A DNA stretch of 7,799 nucleotides from an uncultured Clostridia bacterium (GTDB taxonomy: Bacteria > Bacillota > Clostridia > Oscillospirales > Ruminococcaceae). A program made the position numbers and the translations under genes. The notes under the pieces were generated by a model. The model worked only from the letters and a program-made list of their open reading frames with translations, had not been told where the DNA came from and did not search any database. Location: positions 1 through 7,799 of the forward strand of contig CAMWVF010000041.1 in NCBI GenBank assembly GCA_947177545.1, written 5' to 3'. Within the stretch, counting starts at the first letter, position 1. Every line of letters starts with the position of its first letter. This document shows positions 1-6,350 of the stretch, one piece after another.

Positions 1-200
1 TAATTTTTTGGCAATTTTATCAAATCCTGTTAAAAATATAGGTTTTTTTTTTATAACATATTTTTTTTTATAATTCTATACCTTGACAAAAAAAAAATTA
101 AGGATTACAATTAATGTATACAAAATTACGCGTTTTATCCTGATGAGCGGGCAATAACCTGTACCCATACATCGATAATACGCGAATATTGGAGGCTATT
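1..200. other. AT-rich intergenic region and recombinase leader
   Basis: No credible coding region is seen here. The first 80 bases are extremely AT-rich with long T runs, followed by the promoter at 83-111 and an untranslated leader of about 80 nt (118-200). The leader carries only short inverted repeats, such as TGTA-CCCA-TACA at 160-171, and I recognise no riboswitch or T-box in it. A ribosome binding site GGAGG lies at 191-195. Confidence 0.6.
83..111 (+). promoter_or_regulatory. Vegetative (sigma-A type) promoter of the recombinase gene
   Basis: A perfect -35 hexamer TTGACA (83-88) and a -10 hexamer TACAAT (106-111, five of six consensus) are separated by exactly 17 bp, the optimal spacing. 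Transcription would start near 118, leaving a leader of about 80 nt before the ATG at 201. Most of the spacer is one run of A (88-97), and T runs lie upstream at 43-52 and 61-69, which could act as an UP-like or curved element. An 8-bp palindrome TGTATACA (115-122) lies across the expected start point and could be an operator, but nothing else supports that. Confidence 0.8.
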
Positions 201-1208
201 ATGGCAGTGCAGAAAATAAACCCAAAGGAATGTCCTCAATATTTAAATGAATTTTTCACTTATCAGCGCGTTGTTAAGATAAAGGCTGAGAGGACTTTGG
301 AGTCATACTATATTGATTTGCGGCTTTTTTTGAGATATGTTAAAATTATGAAAGGAGACGCAGACCCTAAAACTTCGTTAAACGATATTCCCATTCTGGA
401 CGTGCCTCTTGAATACGTCCGTGATTTTTCAAGGCTGGACGTTCTCAACTACCTTAGCTATGTCGCTACGGAACGGAACAATTCGGCAAAAACACGCCAC
501 AGGAAGCTGGCTTCATTAAAAGTGTTCTACAAATGTCTTTACCGTGATCTGGGACTTATCCCCAACGACCCCACAAAGGACGTGGATTACCCTAAAATGC
601 ACGAGCATCTGCCAAAATTCCTGACCCTTGACGACAGCATAAAGCTGCTGGAAAATATGCACGATGACGACCCGTTCTACTACCGTGATTACTGCATTAT
701 AACGCTGTTTATCAACTGCGGTATGCGTCTTAGCGAGCTTGTGGGGCTTAATATGCAGGACGTGAATCTTGACGAACGCACCATGCGGCTTCTCGGAAAG
801 GGCAACAAGGAGCGTATTATCCACATCAATGACGCCTGCGCCTCGTCTATAGTCCAGTACGTCAGCGAGCGGCAGCCCTCACCCGTTGAGCCGAACGCTC
901 TCTTTTTGAGTAAGCGCGGCACTCGTATCACCAACAGGCGTGTACAGCAGATAGTTGACAACGCTTTAAAGGACAGTCACCTTGACAATCAAGGCTATTC
1001 CACTCACAAGCTGCGGCACACTGCGGCGACTCTTATGTATCAGCACGGCAATGTTGACACGCTCATTTTAAAGGAAATTCTGGGACACAAGAGCATTTCC
1101 ACCACGGAGATATACACACATATTTCAAACGAGTCCGTCAAAGAGGCTATGGACGCTTCTCCACTTGCAAATATCCAAAATAAAAAAAGACCTACTAAAA
1201 AAGGCTAA
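201..1208 (+). CDS. Tyrosine recombinase, XerC/XerD type
   Basis: This is a tyrosine site-specific recombinase that would cut and rejoin DNA through a 3'-phosphotyrosine. The likely role, inferred from the family, is chromosome dimer resolution at dif in the cytoplasm. I use the ATG at 201, giving 335 residues, because GGAGG at 191-195 sits 5 nt upstream. A TTG at 189 in the same frame lies before that site and is less likely. The N-terminal SAM-like core-binding domain covers about residues 10-125 and the catalytic domain about 140-315. The catalytic set is complete: R176 (in CGMRLSEL), a Lys near 200 in GKGNKER, H269 and R272 (HKLRH), H296 (LGH) and nucleophile Y305. At 335 residues it is longer than the usual roughly 300 for XerC/D, because of an inserted stretch around residues 50-75 of the N-terminal domain. 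No phage genes or att sites flank it, so a housekeeping Xer protein is favoured over an integrase. Whether it is XerC or XerD cannot be decided here. Confidence 0.93.
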   Translation: MAVQKINPKECPQYLNEFFTYQRVVKIKAERTLESYYIDLRLFLRYVKIMKGDADPKTSLNDIPILDVPLEYVRDFSRLDVLNYLSYVATERNNSAKTRHRKLASLKVFYKCLYRDLGLIPNDPTKDVDYPKMHEHLPKFLTLDDSIKLLENMHDDDPFYYRDYCIITLFINCGMRLSELVGLNMQDVNLDERTMRLLGKGNKERIIHINDACASSIVQYVSERQPSPVEPNALFLSKRGTRITNRRVQQIVDNALKDSHLDNQGYSTHKLRHTAATLMYQHGNVDTLILKEILGHKSISTTEIYTHISNESVKEAMDASPLANIQNKKRPTKKG

Positions 1209-1222
1209 TGCTAAAATATAGC

Positions 1223-1250
1223 GTGGGACGTCCCTTCAGGAGCGTCCCAC
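1223..1250. terminator. Hairpin between convergent genes, probable bidirectional terminator
   Basis: GTGGGACG (1223-1230) pairs perfectly with CGTCCCAC (1243-1250). Inner CC/GG pairing can extend the stem around a TTCA loop. It lies 14 bp after the recombinase stop and 10 bp after the end of the convergent permease gene, where a shared terminator is expected. The T tracts are weak: AAAATTGTAATT follows on the plus strand and GCTATATTTTAGC on the minus strand. Intrinsic termination may therefore be partial. Confidence 0.55.
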
Positions 1251-1260
1251 AAAATTGTAA

Positions 1261-2442
1261 TTATTCATACCTTAGAGCATCAACAGGTTTCAGATCTGCG
1301 GCTTTAAAGGCAGGGTATACGCCAAAAATGCCGCCCACAGCAAGGGAGATGAGCAGTACCGTACCGCATAGACCGAAATTTACGGTAAGACCGCCGCCGG
1401 CGGCGGCTCCTATAAGCGCAGATATTATCACTCCTGCCGTTATGCCTATAATGCCCCCTATAAAGGTTATCAGCACCGACTCAAACAGGAACTCGGTTAT
1501 TATTATCCCCCTGCTTGCGCCTATTGATTTTTTTATGCCTATCTCACGAGTCCTTTCGCTTACGGACACGAGCATTACGGTCATTATTGAAATTCCCGAG
1601 ACAACAAGGCTTATCCCTGCCACAGCAGACAATGCTGCCGTGGCAATTGAAAGAATATTGTTCATTTTCTCCTTTTGGCTTAAAAGATTGTCAACAGAAT
1701 AATCGCTTTCCGCGCTTCCTGCGGAAAGCATTTTTTTTACCTCTGCGGCGGCGGAAACGCTTTGTGCGGTATCTTCAAGCTTTACGGTAATTTGGTCAAA
1801 ACTGCTTCTCCCCGAATATTCCTGCATGACGGAATATGGTATATACACAAAATCGGGAATAAATCCTCCCAGCATATTCTGGAGGGTATTTACTCCATTT
1901 TTCACAACGCCCGCTATCTCAAATTCTACCGTATTTCCGCCGATAGACAGAGACAGCGTTTTGCCGACAATATTTGTCCTTTTGTAATTTTCAAGAGCAA
2001 TCGCCTCATCAATAACGCAGACGTTGGCTTTCCTTGCTATGTCCCCCCTGTTGAGCAGTCTGCCGTGGAGGACTTCAAGGTCTATTACGTTGTCTGCGTC
2101 CTCGTTTACGCCCCAGACCATATAGGTGCTGTAGCTGCCGCAGAGCTTGCCGCTTGTCATCATGCTCATCAGTGGCATGGCATTGCCAACAGCGTCAAGC
2201 TTTTTTATTTTGTCAAGCTCACTTTCAGTAAGCTTTTGTGCAGAGCCCGATTGTGCCGAAACAACAAGATTATCCATGCCCATGCCGGTAAGTTCGGTAT
2301 TTATGGAGGACTTGCCAAGCTCTCCAATAGAAGCCACCGTCACCACGGACATGACCCCAACGGATATGCCGATAATGGTAAGCATGGTACGCATTTTATT
2401 GCGGAAAACACAACGTATGTCACTGCGAAAAATTTCTATCAT
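1261..2442 (-). CDS. ABC transporter permease, MacB/FtsX family
   Basis: This 393-residue membrane protein has the MacB permease layout. A first transmembrane helix (about 19-41) follows a short cytoplasmic stretch containing RNKMRTMLTIIGISVGV. A large extracytoplasmic MacB_PCD-like domain spans about 45-262, and three more helices lie near 267-291, 320-347 and 358-378. The motif SERTREIGIKKSIGAS (295-310) is the family's cytoplasmic coupling segment, and the C-terminus AADLKPVDALRYE is also typical. In the family such permeases act as dimers with a separate LolD/MacB-type ATPase and couple ATP hydrolysis to export of peptides, antimicrobials or lipoproteins by mechanotransmission. The substrate cannot be read from this sequence. 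The ATG at 2442 is preceded by AAGGAGGGG (2455-2447), which overlaps the stop codon of the upstream membrane fusion gene, so the pair is probably co-translated. No ATPase gene is adjacent. Confidence 0.9.
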   Translation of the reverse strand: MIEIFRSDIRCVFRNKMRTMLTIIGISVGVMSVVTVASIGELGKSSINTELTGMGMDNLVVSAQSGSAQKLTESELDKIKKLDAVGNAMPLMSMMTSGKLCGSYSTYMVWGVNEDADNVIDLEVLHGRLLNRGDIARKANVCVIDEAIALENYKRTNIVGKTLSLSIGGNTVEFEIAGVVKNGVNTLQNMLGGFIPDFVYIPYSVMQEYSGRSSFDQITVKLEDTAQSVSAAAEVKKMLSAGSAESDYSVDNLLSQKEKMNNILSIATAALSAVAGISLVVSGISIMTVMLVSVSERTREIGIKKSIGASRGIIITEFLFESVLITFIGGIIGITAGVIISALIGAAAGGGLTVNFGLCGTVLLISLAVGGIFGVYPAFKAADLKPVDALRYE

Positions 2443-2453
2443 AGCGCCCCTCC

Positions 2454-3119
2454 TTACTTATCGTAATTATCTAATATTTGGACGGTCACGCCGTTTTCCG
2501 AAAGCTCGTCCACTGTTATTATATCCTCGTTTTCCGCAAGGGTTGTTTTAAGCTCTAAGCCCTCGCTAAGCTCTCTGCCTGTGGTGACGTAACGCTTATA
2601 TGCCCTGCCGTCACGGAGTACATATACAAACTCGCCGCCATTATCCTGATTTACCGCCTCATATGGCACAACAGTCATCATGCTTGGCTCGGAGGTTATT
2701 AGCTTGACGGAGGCAGTATAGCCCTGTTTCAGAATATCGTCTGTCTCGTCTATCTTCACCGTGACCTCCACAGCGGTTTGGGAGACATTCCCCGACTGTA
2801 CTCTTATTGCGGTATCGGCTATTTCATCAACAGTCCCCGCATACATTTTTTCCGGAAAAGCGTCCCCGGTTATCTCGGCGGTCTGACCAAGCTCAACCCT
2901 GCTGATGTCCTGCTCGGGTACAAAGACCTGCACAAATGCGTTATCACCGCTTTTCAGTATCGTCCCCGTAATGGATACACTGTCGCTGTACTCAAATCGG
3001 GAGACGTTCACTATAGCCGCTGTAGGAGGTTCCTTGATAAAAATGTTCGGAGCGGCAATAAGAGCCGCCGCCGCTGCGCCGCATATTAGGACTGCACGAA
3101 CGGCTTTTTTGTTTTCCAT
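2454..3119 (-). CDS. Membrane fusion (HlyD/MacA-like) adaptor subunit of the exporter
   Basis: This 221-residue protein has a short basic N-terminus and one hydrophobic segment (about 8-28), consistent with a membrane anchor or uncleaved signal. A beta-rich region follows. The stretch SVSITGTILKSGDNAFVQVFVPEQDISRVELGQTAEI (about 47-83) resembles the lipoyl/beta-barrel part of HlyD-like adaptors. KQGYTASVKLI and VPYEAV (about 131-156) resemble the second barrel strand and the membrane-proximal domain. It is much shorter than the usual 350-400 residues, and I see no long alpha-helical hairpin, as in compact Gram-positive adaptors. The permease gene follows after an 11-bp gap, so the two probably form one exporter. 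The start at 3119 has a GAAAGGGG ribosome binding site that lies inside the inverted repeat at 3126-3174, suggesting translational or attenuation control. The family assignment is fairly secure and the substrate is unknown. Confidence 0.8.
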   Translation of the reverse strand: MENKKAVRAVLICGAAAAALIAAPNIFIKEPPTAAIVNVSRFEYSDSVSITGTILKSGDNAFVQVFVPEQDISRVELGQTAEITGDAFPEKMYAGTVDEIADTAIRVQSGNVSQTAVEVTVKIDETDDILKQGYTASVKLITSEPSMMTVVPYEAVNQDNGGEFVYVLRDGRAYKRYVTTGRELSEGLELKTTLAENEDIITVDELSENGVTVQILDNYDK

Positions 3120-3125
3120 AAAAAT

Positions 3126-3174
3126 ATCCCCTTTCGCAAAGTTTATGGTAATAGTTTGCCATGCGAAAGGGGAT
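3126..3174 (-). promoter_or_regulatory. 13-bp perfect inverted repeat covering the ribosome binding site of the exporter operon
   Basis: ATCCCCTTTCGCA (3126-3138) is repeated as its exact reverse complement TGCGAAAGGGGAT (3162-3174), with 23 bases between. On the minus strand the 3' arm contains AAAGGGG, the only plausible Shine-Dalgarno for the start at 3119. It is followed directly by ATTTTTATG, so the transcript could form a GC-rich stem ending in a U run at the start codon. The loop can pair further (ATGG with CCAT). Three readings fit: a hairpin that hides the ribosome binding site, an attenuator or terminator ending the upstream radA transcript, or a wide-spaced operator for a dimeric regulator. 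I could not identify a convincing promoter in 3120-3207. Confidence 0.6.
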
Positions 3175-3207
3175 TTTATTACAATTTTTTATAATAAAAA
3201 ATAAAAA

Positions 3208-3534
3208 TTACTGTATGCCTGACAAATAGTCATGTTCAAAAAATTTCATTAACTCTGATTTACGCAGTATTTTATATTTCGGGAATTCATCGGAATGTTC
3301 CTTTAAATAAGTCAAATGGACAAGATAATATTCTTCGCCCCCAAAAAATAAAATGTCGTCGTTTCTGCTGTTTTTTGCTGCGGCTTTAGCATCAATCCTT
3401 TTCAGCGGGTGATTATCGGGAAGTTCATTTTTAAGTTCGCTGTCGTAAAAAGAAAGATTATCGGGTATCCACCAATTAAAATCCTCTCCGTATTTTTCTT
3501 CAAGCTCGCAAATCAGCTTGTTCGCATAAATCAT
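3208..3534 (-). CDS. Small hypothetical protein translationally coupled to radA
   Basis: The 108-residue product is not recognised. It is acidic and looks soluble, with no membrane segment or signal peptide. Visible features are an N-terminal helix-like stretch (ANKLICELEEKYGEDF), a WW pair at 21-22, and a central DDILFFGGEEYYLVHLTY segment (59-76) that looks like paired beta strands ending in a conserved-looking VHLT motif. A charged C-terminal part follows. Its ATG overlaps the radA stop codon as ATGA (4 bp), so it is almost certainly expressed with radA by translational coupling, which supports it being a real gene. Co-expression does not prove a role in recombination. A small single-domain accessory or immunity-like protein is possible, but no function can be assigned. 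Confidence 0.75.
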   Translation of the reverse strand: MIYANKLICELEEKYGEDFNWWIPDNLSFYDSELKNELPDNHPLKRIDAKAAAKNSRNDDILFFGGEEYYLVHLTYLKEHSDEFPKYKILRKSELMKFFEHDYLSGIQ

Positions 3535-4934
3535 GCTCCACCGCCTTGTTTTTTCAGCACTGCAAACGCCTGACTTAGCGAGGACACACCGTAAATGTGC
3601 ATATTATACCTTGTGGGGTCGATATTCCGCAGAGCCTGTTTGGGTATGATACACTCCGTAAAGCCCAGACGTTCGGCTTCAAGTATTCTTTGGGAAATAT
3701 TAGAAGTATTCCGCACCTCGCCGCCCAGACCTATCTCCCCGAAAGCGATAAGCTTTTCGCTGATAGGTACGTCGTAATAGCCGCTGTACGCCGCCAGCGC
3801 TACTGGCAGGTCGCCTGCGGGCTCGTCCAGACGGAAACCGCCCACTATGTTAAGGTACACATCAAGAGTACCGAAAAACATTTTCTGACGCTTTTCGAGG
3901 ACAGCTATTATTATGGCGAGGCGGTTATAGTCAAAGCCTGTTGCAGTACGCTTCGGTGCGGAAAATGTGCTTTTTGTAACAAGCGCCTGCACCTCGGCGA
4001 GAATTGGTCGGCTGCCCTCCATTATGCAGGCAACGCAAGTCCCCGAAATGCCTGTGGGACGTCCCGATAAAAGCATAAGGGACGGGTTTTCAACCTCCTC
4101 CAAGCCGTCGTCGCACATCTCGAAAACGCCTATTTCATTTGTTGAACCAAAACGGTTTTTTACAGCTCTTAAAATTCTATAGCTAAAATGCCGCTCGCCC
4201 TCAAAATAAAGCACCGTGTCAACGATATGCTCCATGACCTTTGGTCCCGCAATTGCGCCGTCCTTATTGACGTGACCCACGATAAAAATGGGAATTTCCT
4301 CGGATTTAGCGGTACGCATGAAAAGGCTTGTACACTCACGCACCTGGGTAATGCTGCCCGAGCTTGAATTTATCTCGCTGAGTGACATTGTCTGTATCGA
4401 GTCGATAATTGCAATATCGGGCTTATGCACCGAAATTGTATCGGCTGCGGCTCTTGCGTCGTTGGTGGAAAGCAGGGAGAGATTTTCAGTATCAACGCCA
4501 AGACGCTGGGCTCTTATCTTAATCTGGCGGACGCTTTCCTCTCCGGAAATATATAGAATAGTGTAGTTTTCTCCTAAATATTTACAAATTTGCAGAAGCA
4601 GTGTGGACTTACCAATGCCAGGTTCTCCTCCCAAAAGTACGAGAGAACCTTTAACAAGTCCGCCGCCGAGGACGCGGTTAAGCTCATTTATTCCCGTAGA
4701 ATAGCGGACGTCCTCCTCCGCATCGATACCCGAAAGAGTCACAATTTTTGAGGACAAATTAACGGTCTTTATTGAGGAAGTCCCTCCTCTTGACAGTGAG
4801 GATTTCGAGGTCTGCACCTCAACAATATCCTCCTCAAAGGTATTCCACTCGCCGCAGGAGGGGCATTTGCCGTTCCACTTAGAGCTTTCATATCCGCACT
4901 GACTGCATATGTACACGGTTTTCAATTTTGCCAT
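3531..4934 (-). CDS. radA: DNA repair/recombination ATPase RadA (Sms)
   Basis: RadA is a RecA-related hexameric helicase-like ATPase that promotes branch migration and processing of recombination intermediates. The 467-residue protein has the full family layout and normal length. A C4 zinc finger is formed by C10, C13, C24 and C27. The RecA-like ATPase core has Walker A GGEPGIGKST (102-111), Walker B IAIIDSIQ (174-181) and the RadA-specific KNRFG motif (259-263). A C-terminal Lon-protease-like domain without protease function (about 285-460) contains GGFRLDEPAGDLP and FGEIGLGGEVR. The ATG at 4934 is preceded by GAAAGGA (4949-4943) at an 8-nt spacing. It lies 39 bp after the broken kinase gene and overlaps the next gene by 4 bp, consistent with a minus-strand operon. 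All key residues are intact. Confidence 0.97.
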   Translation of the reverse strand: MAKLKTVYICSQCGYESSKWNGKCPSCGEWNTFEEDIVEVQTSKSSLSRGGTSSIKTVNLSSKIVTLSGIDAEEDVRYSTGINELNRVLGGGLVKGSLVLLGGEPGIGKSTLLLQICKYLGENYTILYISGEESVRQIKIRAQRLGVDTENLSLLSTNDARAAADTISVHKPDIAIIDSIQTMSLSEINSSSGSITQVRECTSLFMRTAKSEEIPIFIVGHVNKDGAIAGPKVMEHIVDTVLYFEGERHFSYRILRAVKNRFGSTNEIGVFEMCDDGLEEVENPSLMLLSGRPTGISGTCVACIMEGSRPILAEVQALVTKSTFSAPKRTATGFDYNRLAIIIAVLEKRQKMFFGTLDVYLNIVGGFRLDEPAGDLPVALAAYSGYYDVPISEKLIAFGEIGLGGEVRNTSNISQRILEAERLGFTECIIPKQALRNIDPTRYNMHIYGVSSLSQAFAVLKKQGGGA

Positions 4935-4973
4935 TTTTATTTTCCTTTCGATATCGTTTCTTTGTAACTGTCC

Positions 4974-5756
4974 TTATGTAAACATTTTATCCAATTCCCT
5001 ATATGCCGCTTCCCAATTTTTCTGCGGATTATCCAGTACAACATGATTAATATTTATATTTGATAAGATATCAAGTTCTCTACGCTGCCGTTCCTCCAAA
5101 GCCAATATGTAGCCCTCAAAGCCGCTAAGCTTTTTTGATTTGCCGTAAGCGCCATTGCAATGGTAATCTATTACCATATTAAGCCAGTCGTTTCCCCTCT
5201 CCTCGACGGCTTTTTTCACGCTTTCGGTTATATTGCTGTTTTTCAAGTATATAACGACAGGGTTCAGCGGCTTGATCATACTGCAAATCTCGACGATATA
5301 TTCCGCCGATTTTTCACGGCTGAAATCAAAGCGCATCATAGTTTCGCACATTGGGTTTTGAAGCAGCACGCAGTTAAAAACATACCTTTCCTCCGGCTTT
5401 TTATTATCGGCAAATTCGCGCCATTTGTCCAGCATAACGGGCTTTTCAGTCTCCCATGGCAGAAAATCATATATTTTATATTAGATAAGTTTTTCAAACA
5501 AATCTCCCTGAAACGCTGAAAGCGGAACAATAAGTCCGCCAAATTTACGTTCCGATTTTTCAACTATTTTATTCTGCTCGTCGAGGTGGAATTTTTGAAG
5601 TTCCGTCATTTGAATAAAAGCGTGGAACTCATAGTCGGCAGGGTGCGCGCCGCTGCCCTCGTCAAAATACCACATATTAAATTTATCAGCAATATATTTT
5701 GACACAGTACTTTTCCCCGAGCATGGCAAGCCCTCAACAATAATCAACTCATGCAT
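4974..5756 (-). pseudogene. P-loop kinase-like gene interrupted by one in-frame stop codon
   Basis: One reading frame runs from the ATG at 5756 to the TAA at 4974-4976. It would encode 260 codons, but codon 92 is TAA (5481-5483). The first part (91 residues) begins with a nucleoside-kinase-like strand and Walker A loop GLPCSGKST (9-17), followed by YFDEG and HPADYEFHAF. After the stop the same frame continues as YKIYDFLPWETEKPV and then the 153-residue remainder, with VFNCVLLQNPMCETMMRF, VVIYLKNSNI and LEERQRRELDIL. This reads as one continuous protein, not two genes, so no frameshift is needed. A strong ribosome binding site GGAGG lies 6 nt before the start. The first internal ATG after the stop (5435) has no suitable site, so the C-terminal part is unlikely to be made separately. 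AAA (Lys) to TAA would explain the lesion. The substrate is unknown. Alternatives are a sequencing error or a recent loss of function. Confidence 0.82.
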
Positions 5757-5810
5757 ATTATACCTCCGTATTTTTCGCAGTCTGCTGGCAAGACGGTCTT
5801 AAATTTTTAT
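5757..5810 (-). other. Short AT-rich spacer between acetyltransferase and kinase genes
   Basis: This 54-bp gap holds the ribosome binding site CGGAGGT of the kinase-like gene. A weak short inverted repeat GTCT/AGAC around TGCCAGC lies on the minus strand. I see no clear promoter or terminator, so read-through from the acetyltransferase gene is plausible. Confidence 0.4.
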
Positions 5811-6251
5811 TTATAATATAAATTTATATATACACTTTTCCGTTTTGCCGTCATTGCGCATATCGTTATCCTCGGACAGCTCCGCTATCTCCATAAGCTC
5901 GCCGCCCGCATACTCACATGTCTTTCTCGAAGCGTAATTATCGGGGTCGCAGGTTATTATCAGATACTGTAAGCCATGCTTACGCGCAAGTTCAAACAGC
6001 AGCAGACAGGCTTTCACCGCGTAATGATTTCCCCTGTACTCCTCATAAACGGTGTAACCAATGTTGCCGCCGTAATACAGCTTGTCGTTGTGACCGATAC
6101 GCAGGTCGCATACTCCGACCTTTATTCCATTTTCATTGCATATAGCAAAATGGTACGCGGGTACCCAGTCCCTTTCGGGGTCGCCGTTGTCAGTCTTTTC
6201 CAAAAGTAATCGTATCTCACCGTTTTTCAGAAAATCTGTATTTATAAACAT
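5811..6251 (-). CDS. GNAT-family N-acetyltransferase
   Basis: The 146-residue product has the GNAT fold signature. An N-terminal beta-rich part (FAICNENGIKVGVCDLRIG, 35-53) is followed by the beta4 strand GGNIGYTVYEEYRG (61-74). The acetyl-CoA pyrophosphate loop region is EEYRGNHYA (70-78), a degenerate R/Q-x-x-G-x-G/A. After it come the helix KACLLLFELARKHG (80-93), then LQYLIITCDPDNYASRKTCEYAGGEL (94-119), which matches the usual beta5/motif B region. The enzyme would transfer acetyl from acetyl-CoA to an amine in the cytoplasm, with unknown acceptor. The ATG at 6251 is preceded by AGGAGGT (6264-6258) at 6 nt. It is the first gene of the minus-strand run and diverges from the amidase gene. 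Length is typical of single-domain GNAT proteins. Confidence 0.88.
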   Translation of the reverse strand: MFINTDFLKNGEIRLLLEKTDNGDPERDWVPAYHFAICNENGIKVGVCDLRIGHNDKLYYGGNIGYTVYEEYRGNHYAVKACLLLFELARKHGLQYLIITCDPDNYASRKTCEYAGGELMEIAELSEDNDMRNDGKTEKCIYKFIL

Positions 6252-6291
6252 AAATTGACCTCCTAAGGGATTATTAAAAGTCGTATGCTTG

Positions 6292-6320
6292 TCATATTGA
6301 ATGATTTATATTCATAAGAT
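6292..6320 (+). promoter_or_regulatory. Sigma-E-like sporulation promoter of the amidase gene
   Basis: TCATATT (6292-6298) matches the sigma-E -35 pattern KMATATT at all seven positions. After a 14-bp spacer, CATAAGAT (6313-6320) matches the -10 pattern CATACAnT at six of eight positions. Transcription would begin near 6327, 24 nt before the ATG and ahead of GGAGGG (6339-6344). In Bacillus the cwlD gene is transcribed mainly by the mother-cell factor sigma-E, so the placement fits. The consensus is from established knowledge of Bacillus and the match is read by eye. Confidence 0.6.
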
Positions 6321-6332
6321 GTAGAAAAACAA
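6305..6332 (-). promoter_or_regulatory. Possible vegetative promoter of the acetyltransferase gene
   Basis: On the minus strand, TTGTTT (6332-6327) and TATAAA (6310-6305) are separated by 16 bp and lie about 53 bp before the start at 6251. Both hexamers deviate from consensus, so this is a weak call. It overlaps the predicted promoter of the divergent amidase gene, so the two polymerases could exclude each other. Confidence 0.35.
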
Positions 6333-6350
6333 GCTGTTGGAGGGTATATT

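Noticed and set aside
160..171. TGTA-CCCA-TACA and the nearby TGTATACA (115-122) as paired operator sites for a recombinase repressor or as a dif-like core.
   Set aside because: The arms are only 4 bp, the spacing differs between the two, and they do not match known dif or LexA sites.
140..185. CTGATGAG at 140-147 in the recombinase leader resembles the hammerhead ribozyme core.
   Set aside because: The stem II pairing after it is poor, no GAAA partner follows at the required place, and flanking helices I and III are not formed.
201..1208. The tyrosine recombinase as an integrase marking a mobile element.
   Set aside because: No excisionase, phage or conjugation genes, tRNA or att-like direct repeats are visible, and the sequence looks like the housekeeping Xer class of Clostridia.
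1762..2466. A long plus-strand open frame opposite the permease gene, with others opposite the adaptor and the amidase.
   Set aside because: These are antisense to genes with clear family motifs, have low-complexity His/Arg/Cys-rich translations and lack ribosome binding sites.
1225..4065. The 12-mer GTGGGACGTCCC occurs both in the hairpin at 1223-1234 and inside radA at 4054-4065.
   Set aside because: The second copy simply encodes conserved RadA residues (GRPTG region). Two copies in 7.8 kb with no shared context look like chance.
4974..5435. A separate 153-residue gene starting at 5435.
   Set aside because: There is no ribosome binding site at a usable distance, and the frame extends upstream without a break to the stop at 5481, with protein-like sequence. 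It is the distal half of the interrupted gene.
6289..6320. A sigma-A promoter for the amidase using TTGTCA (6289-6294) and TAAGAT (6315-6320).
   Set aside because: The 20-bp spacing is too long and the sigma-E pattern in the same place fits better.
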